A DNA stretch of 15,716 nt from an uncultured Christensenella sp. (GTDB taxonomy: Bacteria > Bacillota > Clostridia > Christensenellales > UBA3700), in NCBI GenBank assembly GCA_910576875.1, contig CAJTKI010000037.1, positions 1 through 15,716 of the forward strand, given 5' to 3'. The notes beneath the pieces were generated by a model, which was not told where the DNA came from, did not search any database, and saw nothing but the letters and a program-made list of their open reading frames with translations. Positions 1-5,173 of the stretch are shown piece by piece (positions within the stretch are counted from its first letter, which is position 1; each line of letters opens with the position of its first letter). A program made the translations under genes and the position numbers.

Positions 1-43
1 ACAAAAAAAGGTACATGGAATATGGCATTCCATGTACCTTTTG
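1..43. repeat. Left copy of a palindromic inverted repeat (hairpin)
   Basis: Positions 10-21 (GGTACATGGAAT) and 27-38 are perfect reverse complements around a 5-base centre (ATGGC), flanked by an A-run (3-9) and a T-run (39-42). Bases 1-34 are an exact reverse complement of 162-195, and similarity continues to 43 with two mismatches. Read as 11-base arms around a 7-base centre, the core has the layout of a tyrosine-recombinase crossover site. Read as RNA, it is a bidirectional intrinsic terminator. The copy begins at the window edge, so its outer limit is unknown. Confidence 0.9.
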
Positions 44-50
44 TATCTAT

Positions 51-79
51 ATTTTAATGCTATGCGGGATATCTGTCAA
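51..79 (-). promoter_or_regulatory. Near-consensus sigma-A promoter pointing left
   Basis: On the minus strand there is a perfect -35 box TTGACA (79 to 74), a 17-base spacer and a -10 box TAAAAT (56 to 51, 5 of 6 matches to consensus). Transcription should begin near position 44 and run leftwards out of the window, in the direction of all the other genes. The transcript would immediately enter the hairpin at 38-10, which is followed by seven U residues. The promoter lies inside the segment bounded by the inverted repeats 1-43 and 153-195. No gene starts in the visible sequence downstream of it. Confidence 0.75.
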
Positions 80-152
80 GGCGTAACGCGGGTTTGATTC
101 GGATTTCGGCTATTTTTGCGCGTTGCTCGACCGGTAAAATTCCGATAAGACT

Positions 153-195
153 CAAAAAGTTCATGGAATGCCATATTCCATGTACCTTTTTTTGT
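153..195. repeat. Right copy of the palindromic inverted repeat
   Basis: This is the reverse complement of 1-43: 162-195 matches 1-34 without a mismatch, and 153-161 matches with two differences. Its outer arm (175-186) is intact. Its inner arm carries two changes, so the hairpin here is 8 perfect pairs (162-169 with 175-182) around GCCAT. On the minus strand it follows the recR terminator and ends in a short T-run (158-154), so it could also act as a second, weaker terminator. Confidence 0.9.
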
Positions 196-198
196 GTT

Positions 199-241
199 AA
201 AAAATACGCGAAAACGGTACGAAAAAGCAACCGTTTGCGCG
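199..241 (-). terminator. Intrinsic terminator of the dnaX-ebfC-recR unit
   Basis: On the minus strand CGCG (241-238) and AAACGGT (236-230) pair with ACCGTTT (218-212) and CGCG (210-207). The loop is 11 bases and there is one mismatch in the stem. The stem is followed by TATTTTTT. It begins about 28 bases after the recR stop codon, as expected for the end of this transcription unit. Confidence 0.85.
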
Positions 242-268
242 CGCATTTTTATCTTTGCGCGACGAAGA

Positions 269-853
269 TCAAAGCTCCTTCCGATCGGCGAGCGCGCGCG
301 AAAGCGTGACTTCGTCGGCGTATTCGATATCGCTGCCCATCGAAATGCCGCTGGCAAGCCGCGTGACCTTGATCCCCATCGGCTTGATCAAACGCGCGAG
401 ATAGACGGCGGTCGCTTCGCCTTCGACATCGGGATTGGTCGCCATGATGACTTCTTTGACGTCGGCGAGCCGCGCCAAAAGCGGCTTGATCGCAATGTCG
501 TCCGCGCCGATCCCCGCCAAGGGATTGAGCGTCCCGTGCAAGACGTGATAGACGCCGCGATAATCCTTGATCTTCTCGAACGCGACGACGTCCTTAGGTT
601 CCTTGACGACGCAGATCACGCTGTGATCGCGCGTACGGCAGATATCGCACACGTCCGTATCGGTATAATTGCCGCATACGTTGCAATAACGGATCTTGTC
701 CTTGGTCTCGATCAACGCCTGCGCGAATTCTTCGACCTCGGACTGCGACATGTGCACGACCTTATACGCATAGCGTTGCGCGGTCTTGGCGCCGACTCCG
801 GGAAGTTTGGTAAACTGCGCGATCAAACGCGCGAGCGGACTGAGCGTTTGCAT
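269..853 (-). CDS. recR: Recombination mediator protein RecR
   Basis: RecR (194 residues, usual length about 198) works with RecO, and with RecF in some settings, to load RecA onto SSB-coated single-stranded DNA during gap repair. It forms a ring-shaped clamp on DNA. Visible parts: a helix-hairpin-helix near residues 17-27 (LPGVGAKTAQR), a four-cysteine zinc site at C57, C60, C69 and C72, and a Toprim domain from about residue 79 containing ATNPDVEGEATA (138-149). The ATG overlaps the ebfC stop codon by one base (TAATG), which suggests translational coupling, because only a weak GGGA precedes it. The order dnaX-ebfC-recR matches Bacillus and many other Firmicutes. Nothing is missing. Confidence 0.97.
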   Translation of the reverse strand: MQTLSPLARLIAQFTKLPGVGAKTAQRYAYKVVHMSQSEVEEFAQALIETKDKIRYCNVCGNYTDTDVCDICRTRDHSVICVVKEPKDVVAFEKIKDYRGVYHVLHGTLNPLAGIGADDIAIKPLLARLADVKEVIMATNPDVEGEATAVYLARLIKPMGIKVTRLASGISMGSDIEYADEVTLSRALADRKEL

Positions 854-1179
854 TACAGTCCCAGCGCCGAAAATGCCGCCATCTTCTCTTGCTTAAACGC
901 ATCCGCCTGCGCAAACGCGTCTCCGAGCGCCGCCAGTACGAGATCTTCGAGCATCTCGACGTCGTCGGGATCTACCGCTTCGGGTTTGATCTTCAAAGAA
1001 AGCACTTCCGATTTGTCCGCGCGCACGGTCACTTGAACCATACCGCCGCCGCTGGTGCCGGTGACTTCGGTCTGCGCGACTTCTTCCTGCGCGGCAAGCA
1101 TATCCTGCTGCATTTTCTGTGCCTGTTTGAGCAGTTGCTGCATATTGCCGCCACCGCCGAATCCTCCGAATTTTGCCAT
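853..1179 (-). CDS. ebfC: YbaB/EbfC family nucleoid-associated protein
   Basis: A 108-residue DNA-binding protein of the YbaB/EbfC family, which forms tweezer-like dimers that bind DNA with little sequence specificity. The exact cellular role is unsettled, but the gene is very commonly placed between dnaX and recR. The start is Gly-rich (GGFGGGG at residues 5-11). A Met/Gln/Lys-rich helix follows (MQQLLKQAQKMQQ, 13-25), then the beta segment GGGMVQVTVRAD, and a C-terminal helix rich in Asp, Glu and Ala. A good ribosome binding site (AAGGAG) lies before the ATG, inside the last codons of dnaX, whose stop is only 5 bases upstream. This indicates one mRNA for all three genes. Confidence 0.96.
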   Translation of the reverse strand: MAKFGGFGGGGNMQQLLKQAQKMQQDMLAAQEEVAQTEVTGTSGGGMVQVTVRADKSEVLSLKIKPEAVDPDDVEMLEDLVLAALGDAFAQADAFKQEKMAAFSALGL

Positions 1180-1184
1180 ATGAA

Positions 1185-2699
1185 TCAGTCTCCTTGTTTG
1201 GTTTCTTTTATCTGTACGACGCCGTCGCCGAACATCTGATTAAGCGCTTCCACGCCTTGTTTGAGCGCGATATCGGGTTGTTGGATGCGGATTTCGAGTT
1301 TGGTCACGTCGAAATAGCGCTCCATAATGATCTTTTCGTACTCTTTGAGATAATACTGCAACGCGGACGCGTCGCCTTCTTTGTAGACGGTGATCGCGAG
1401 CGTCGAGCCTTCCAGCGCCAATTGCTCGGGCATCACGCCCGCCGCATACGTATACGCCGCGCGCATGGACGGATTCCATTGCAATTGGTTGAGCAAATGT
1501 CCCCATGCCGCCTGTATGTCGAATCCCGACGGCGCCCCCGCGCTCGACGCGCCCTGCCGCACGCGGCTTTCGATCTCTTTGAGCCGCTGCAAAATGCCGT
1601 TGGTATCCAGACTGACGGTAACGTCGCTCGCCTTGACGACTGCCGCTTCGAGCACGACGCTCGGAGACGTCGCATAGCGCATATCCGATTCCGCCGCCAC
1701 GAAAATCTCGATCGCGCGCAACAGACGATCGTTGGTCGTCTCATGCGACAACGCGACGACGCGATCCGTAAGCTCCTTGGGAATGCCGAGATTGGGACGG
1801 TTGCAGTTGCGGGCAAACAGAATGTTGCGCATCATGCGCGCCAAATCGCGCGTCAGCAATTCCACGCTCTTGCCCATCGCCAAAATCGCGTCCGTTTCGA
1901 CCAACGCCGCGGAGATGTCTCCGCGCACGATTGCCGACGCCAAATCCACGATCTTGTCGGGCGAACTCGCGCCGAGCACGTCCAGCACGTCCGCATATCG
2001 GATCTCGTCTGTGCAATACGACATGCACATGTCGCAGATCGACAGCGTATCGCGTACGCTGCCTTCCCCCGCCTGCGCAATCGCCTGCAACGCTTCGGGC
2101 TGATAGGGCTTGCGCTCCGCATCCAAAATGCGGACAAGCAATTGTACGAGCTCTTCGCTCGAAAGCAGACGAAAATCAAACCGCATGCAACGCGACAAAA
2201 TCGTCTGCGGAATCTTGTGCACTTCGGTCGTCGCAAGGATCAACACCGCGTGCGCGGGCGGTTCCTCCAACGTTTTGAGCAACGCGTTGAACGCGCTCTG
2301 CGTCAACATATGCACTTCGTCGATGATGTAGACCTTGTATCTGCCCACCGTCGGCGGGTACTTGATCTTCTCGCGCAGATCGCGGATCTCGTCCACGCCG
2401 TTGTTGGACGCGGCGTCGATCTCCAAGATGTCCATGTTGGAGACGTCTCCCAGCGCCAAACACGTCGGACACTGTCCGCACGGCGATCCGTCCGCAAGCG
2501 GATGCTCGCAGTTGATCGCGCGCGCAAAAATTTTGGCGGACGACGTCTTGCCCGTGCCGCGCGTGCCCGTAAACAAATACGCGTGCGAAACGGTGTGGTT
2601 GCGCACGGCATTGCTGAGCGTGCGCACGATGTGCCGCTGCCCGATCATCGCGTCGAACGTCGCCGGTCTGTATTTGCGATAAAGTGAAACGTATCCCAT
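1185..2699 (-). CDS. dnaX: DNA polymerase III subunit gamma/tau
   Basis: DnaX (504 residues) is the ATPase of the clamp loader, which opens the beta clamp and places it on primed DNA at the replication fork. The AAA+ module is at the N-terminus: Walker A GTRGTGKT (45-52), zinc-binding cysteines C64, C74, C77 and C80, Walker B IIDEVHML (125-132), sensor-1 motif ATTE (156-159) and the SRC motif (169-171). The C-terminal third is poorly conserved, as usual for tau. The protein is somewhat shorter than Bacillus DnaX. The start MGYVSLYRKYRP matches the family N-terminus, but only a weak GGA lies 5 bases before the ATG. No A-rich slippery site for making a short gamma form was seen. Confidence 0.97.
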   Translation of the reverse strand: MGYVSLYRKYRPATFDAMIGQRHIVRTLSNAVRNHTVSHAYLFTGTRGTGKTSSAKIFARAINCEHPLADGSPCGQCPTCLALGDVSNMDILEIDAASNNGVDEIRDLREKIKYPPTVGRYKVYIIDEVHMLTQSAFNALLKTLEEPPAHAVLILATTEVHKIPQTILSRCMRFDFRLLSSEELVQLLVRILDAERKPYQPEALQAIAQAGEGSVRDTLSICDMCMSYCTDEIRYADVLDVLGASSPDKIVDLASAIVRGDISAALVETDAILAMGKSVELLTRDLARMMRNILFARNCNRPNLGIPKELTDRVVALSHETTNDRLLRAIEIFVAAESDMRYATSPSVVLEAAVVKASDVTVSLDTNGILQRLKEIESRVRQGASSAGAPSGFDIQAAWGHLLNQLQWNPSMRAAYTYAAGVMPEQLALEGSTLAITVYKEGDASALQYYLKEYEKIIMERYFDVTKLEIRIQQPDIALKQGVEALNQMFGDGVVQIKETKQGD

Positions 2700-2712
2700 A
2701 GTAATCCGTATA

Positions 2713-2732
2713 AGGGGGCATCGCTGCCCCCT
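2713..2732 (-). terminator. GC-rich hairpin between transporter gene and dnaX
   Basis: AGGGGGCA (2713-2720) and TGCCCCCT (2725-2732) form a perfect 8-bp stem with the 4-base loop TCGC. On the minus strand it is followed by TTATACGG, so there is no proper U-tract. It starts 26 bases after the transporter stop codon and ends 13 bases before the dnaX ATG. It may be a weak terminator or attenuator, a 3'-end protecting hairpin, or a structure in the dnaX leader. The stem is certain, the function is not. Confidence 0.55.
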
Positions 2733-2758
2733 AGTGTGTCAAATCCCGACTATGCGCA

Positions 2759-4456
2759 TCAATCGCGTTCGTCCGTCTGTACGTCAACCGCTTCGTCCGG
2801 CTGCTCCGCAGACACTTCGACAACGTCTTGCGCCGCCGCATCCGCCGTCGCGCCGTCTACCGCCAGATCCGCGACGTCTTCGCTCTCGACGACGATCGAA
2901 TCATCCGATGCAATGTCGTCCGAAGCTTGTTGGTGCGCTTCGGCTTTGCGCGCCGCGATGCGCGCGACCGCCTCGGCTTGTTTCTTCTCCGTAAACGTGT
3001 AGAAGAACAACGGAATGCAACACGCCAGCGTCGAAAGTCCCGACAACAGCGTCGTCATCATCCAGATGCCGTCCTTGTTGACGTCCGCGCCGGTGAGCTT
3101 ATCCGCATCGGCGTAACCGTGGATACCGAGCACCAGCAGAACGACGAATGCCGTCAACGCCATACCGATCTTGGAAATAAACGTCTGCATGCTGAAACAG
3201 ATGCCTTCCGCGCGCTCGCCGGTCTTGTCTTCCAGATAGTCGATCGAGTCGGCGATCATCGAATATTGCAGGATGTTGGAATAACCGGACGGCAGTCCCA
3301 ACAAGATCAATACGATATAGAACAAGACTTTGGACGCGACGCTCGTACCCGCAGAACCGAGTCCGACGAAATACAGCAACGTCATCGCCACGCCGCCGAC
3401 CAAGTGCGAGAACAGGAACAGATTGCGCTTGCCGATCTTCTTGGACAGATACGGCGTCGTCGCGGTCGCGATCAAACCGCCCGGCACGACCAACAACGTC
3501 AGCGTCGAGAAGATCGCTTCGTTGCCGAGATTGTACTTGGCGTAGTACAGACCGGACGTCATGTACACCAGACGCAGCGCGCCCAAGACGCCGACTGCGA
3601 TCAGGAGCAGAATGGGCTTGTTCTTAAACAACAATTTGACGTTGTGAATCAAGCTGGCTTTCTGCGAATCGTTTTCGTAAAAACGCTCTTTGGTATTCTT
3701 GAATCCGATGAAGAACGTCGGCAACGCCAACACGGCGACGACGATCGCAACGATCAAAAATACGAGTTTGTAGTTGCTGACCAACTGCGCACGCGCGCTT
3801 TCCAGCACATCGGCGCCGACATCGCCGACGATCTTACCCGTTTCGTCCAGCTCGATGCCGAATTTTGTATATGCGCTGTCGCGCGCAACGTTTTGGAAAA
3901 TCGGAATCAATACGGTCACGACGCCCGCGCCGATCGTACAGAACAGACGCGCGATCGTCAGCATCGTATTGCGTTTGTCGGTGTCGGACGTCATCGACGA
4001 CGCAAGTCCCCAGTACGGTACGTCCACCGTCGTATAACATACGCCCCATACGATATAAATAACCGTCGCGTACGTCATGTTGGCAACCGCGCCCGCGTTG
4101 ATCGACGTAAACAACAGTACCGTCAATACGCAAATCGCCGCCGGCATGTACAGCAGGTACGGACGCATCTTGCCGTATTTGCTGCGCGTGCGGTCCACGA
4201 TCGAACCCATGATCGGATCGTTGAACGCGTCGAACAAACGCGCGCACAGGAACATGATCGCAAGCCAGACCGGATTGAGTCCGACCGCGTCCGTCAAGTA
4301 GAACAAGAAGAACGACGTTACCAGCTGGCAAATCAAGTTCTGTCCGAAACCGGCAATCGAGTACGACAGGACTTCTTTGGGTTGCATTTCTTCGGGACGA
4401 TCGGGACTGGTGCCGAGCATCTTATGAAGAAACTTGATCTCATTGAGCTTTTTCAT
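2759..4456 (-). CDS. GPH-family (MelB-like) sugar:cation symporter, MFS
   Basis: A 565-residue inner-membrane transporter of the glycoside-pentoside-hexuronide:cation symporter family, which couples sugar or glycoside entry to Na+ or H+. Family signatures are clear: ARLFDAFNDPIMGSIVDRTR (72-91) with the following SKYGKMRPYLL, and MIADSIDYLEDKTGERAEG (400-418) in the second half. About twelve hydrophobic segments can be picked out between residues 30 and 490. The substrate cannot be told, and no glycosidase or regulator gene is adjacent. An unusual tail follows the last membrane segment: a Lys/Ala/Glu stretch, then about 54 residues (512-565) with 19 Asp/Glu and one basic residue. The start at 4456 is chosen because AAAGGATGG lies just upstream; an upstream ATG at 4504 would overlap the -10 box. 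Confidence 0.9.
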   Translation of the reverse strand: MKKLNEIKFLHKMLGTSPDRPEEMQPKEVLSYSIAGFGQNLICQLVTSFFLFYLTDAVGLNPVWLAIMFLCARLFDAFNDPIMGSIVDRTRSKYGKMRPYLLYMPAAICVLTVLLFTSINAGAVANMTYATVIYIVWGVCYTTVDVPYWGLASSMTSDTDKRNTMLTIARLFCTIGAGVVTVLIPIFQNVARDSAYTKFGIELDETGKIVGDVGADVLESARAQLVSNYKLVFLIVAIVVAVLALPTFFIGFKNTKERFYENDSQKASLIHNVKLLFKNKPILLLIAVGVLGALRLVYMTSGLYYAKYNLGNEAIFSTLTLLVVPGGLIATATTPYLSKKIGKRNLFLFSHLVGGVAMTLLYFVGLGSAGTSVASKVLFYIVLILLGLPSGYSNILQYSMIADSIDYLEDKTGERAEGICFSMQTFISKIGMALTAFVVLLVLGIHGYADADKLTGADVNKDGIWMMTTLLSGLSTLACCIPLFFYTFTEKKQAEAVARIAARKAEAHQQASDDIASDDSIVVESEDVADLAVDGATADAAAQDVVEVSAEQPDEAVDVQTDERD

Positions 4457-4482
4457 CACAATTTTCCATCCTTTTTCAATAA

Positions 4483-4497
4483 GGGTAAAAGTTACCC
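4483..4497. promoter_or_regulatory. Perfect dyad at the predicted start of transcription (candidate operator)
   Basis: GGGTAA (4483-4488) and TTACCC (4492-4497) are perfect reverse complements around AAG. The dyad lies at about +1 to +14 of the transcript predicted from the promoter at 4503-4532, where repressors of sugar genes often bind. It could instead form a small hairpin at the extreme 5' end of the mRNA. No regulator gene lies nearby to pair with it. Confidence 0.5.
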
Positions 4498-4502
4498 AAA
4501 TC

Positions 4503-4532
4503 ATAGTACCATATTCGGCGCGCGCAGGTCAA
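4503..4532 (-). promoter_or_regulatory. Sigma-A promoter of the transporter gene
   Basis: On the minus strand TTGACC (4532 to 4527, 5 of 6 matches) is followed by an 18-base spacer and TACTAT (4508 to 4503, 4 of 6). Predicted transcription begins near 4496-4497, giving a leader of about 40 bases that contains the ribosome binding site AAAGGATGG. It lies after the mazF terminators, so the transporter is probably expressed independently of the upstream unit and may supply some of the transcription of dnaX. Confidence 0.65.
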
Positions 4533-4544
4533 GACGATCGGCGC

Positions 4545-4560
4545 AAAATTATGTAATTTT
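4545..4560. promoter_or_regulatory. 16-bp AT-rich palindrome upstream of the transporter promoter
   Basis: AAAATTA (4545-4551) and TAATTTT (4554-4560) are perfect reverse complements around TG. The site begins 12 bases upstream of the -35 box, at about -49 to -64, in an otherwise GC-rich stretch. That position suits an activator site or an UP element. Between 4561 and 4649 nothing recognisable was found. Confidence 0.4.
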
Positions 4561-4649
4561 AAGAAATTTTTATGCACGATTTCAGGAATATTCCGCGCGC
4601 AACGCGCATATACGCCGCAAACGCAAAACCAACCGGAAAACCCGCGCGC

Positions 4650-4670
4650 AAAAACGGGCGATCGCCCCGT
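4650..4670 (-). terminator. Possible second terminator downstream of mazF
   Basis: On the minus strand ACGGG (4670-4666) pairs with CCCGT (4658-4654) around a 7-base loop and is followed directly by T residues (4653-4650). The stem is short, so this is weaker than the terminator at 4713-4740. It may act as a backup. Confidence 0.4.
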
Positions 4671-4712
4671 CGCGCGTCGCCCGTCCCGAAAAATATGCTC
4701 CTCATACAATCG

Positions 4713-4740
4713 AAAAACGCAAGTCCGAAACGGGCTTGCG
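4713..4740 (-). terminator. Intrinsic terminator of the ygiQ-recX-nnr-mazF unit
   Basis: On the minus strand CGCAAG (4740-4735) pairs with CTTGCG (4723-4718), one C/A mismatch follows, and CCG pairs with CGG around a TTT loop. The stem is followed by TTTTT (4717-4713). It begins 5 bases after the mazF stop codon. Confidence 0.8.
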
Positions 4741-4745
4741 TCGCG

Positions 4746-5090
4746 TCAGTCGTAAAATCCCAGACTCACCAACAGCGCTTGATTGATGCGCGTCATGACG
4801 TCCAAAGGGACTTCGCCGATTTTTTCTTTGAGCCGCCGCTTGTCGATCGTCCGGATCTGTTCGAGCAGGACGACGGAATTTTTCGTCAATCCGTAATCGG
4901 GCGCGCTCAGCTCGATGTGCGTGGGCAATTTGGCTTTGTCGATGCGGCTGGTGATCGCCGCGGCTATTACGGTGGGGCTGTACTTGTTGCCCACGTCGTT
5001 CTGTACAACCAACACCGGTCTCACGCCGCCCTGTTCGCTCCCCACTACGGGGCTGAGGTCGGCGTAATACAAATCTCCTCGTTTGATCAT
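4746..5090 (-). CDS. mazF: MazF/NdoA-type endoribonuclease toxin, without adjacent antitoxin
   Basis: A 114-residue protein of the PemK/MazF family, sequence-specific RNases that cut single-stranded mRNA; Bacillus NdoA cuts at UACAU. It resembles NdoA (116 residues) along its full length: MIKRGDLYYADLSPVVGSEQ at the start, then GGVRPVLVVQND with the catalytic Arg at R24, and AAITS with the catalytic Thr at T47. All active-site features are present, so it should be active. The start at 5090 fits the family N-terminus and has GGAG 8 bases upstream. In Bacillus and relatives an antitoxin gene sits directly upstream. Here the 83 bases before it hold no antitoxin frame, and nnr is next. It is probably read from the upstream unit; no clear promoter was seen in the gap. 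Confidence 0.95.
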   Translation of the reverse strand: MIKRGDLYYADLSPVVGSEQGGVRPVLVVQNDVGNKYSPTVIAAAITSRIDKAKLPTHIELSAPDYGLTKNSVVLLEQIRTIDKRRLKEKIGEVPLDVMTRINQALLVSLGFYD

Positions 5091-5173
5091 GCAAGGGTCT
5101 CCGATAACATATTGCCCCACCACAAGATATGCCGTCGGCGGAACATCCGTTATTGTTGCCCGTGCAAAAAAGT

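Noticed and set aside
95..152. Plus-strand promoter TTGCTC, 17 bases, TAAGAC around 124-151 inside the inverted-repeat segment
   Set aside because: The -10 box matches only 3 of 6 bases and would point into the 3' end of recR. The minus-strand promoter at 51-79 is much stronger.
1..195. CRISPR repeats
   Set aside because: There are only two copies, in opposite orientation, with a 109-base spacer that contains a promoter and no further repeats.
1185..2000. Programmed frameshift site in dnaX for a short gamma subunit
   Set aside because: No A-AAA-AAG-type slippery run is present on the coding strand in the middle or 3' part of the gene.
1173..2687. Long plus-strand open frame of about 500 codons opposite dnaX, with similar ones opposite the transporter (2828-4786), nnr (5570-6916), the radical SAM gene (7400-9232) and purL (9345-10895, 11040-13139)
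   Set aside because: Each lies opposite a gene with clear family motifs. The translations are Arg/His/Asp-rich, low in hydrophobic segments and resemble no family. They follow from the GC-rich codon bias of the minus-strand genes.
2708..2742. Perfect TTGACA at 2742-2737 followed by TTATAC at 2713-2708 as a dnaX promoter
   Set aside because: The spacing is 23 bases, far too long for sigma-A, and the spacer is filled by the GC hairpin.
2700..2758. SRP RNA gene in front of dnaX, as in Bacillus
   Set aside because: The gap is far too short, and the single 8-bp hairpin does not resemble the SRP RNA core.
5091..5173. A small antitoxin gene between nnr and mazF, or an N-terminal extension of mazF to 5192
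   Set aside because: The gap is 83 bases with no start/ribosome-binding-site pair leading to a plausible protein. The extension would overlap nnr and does not fit the family N-terminus, which begins at 5090.
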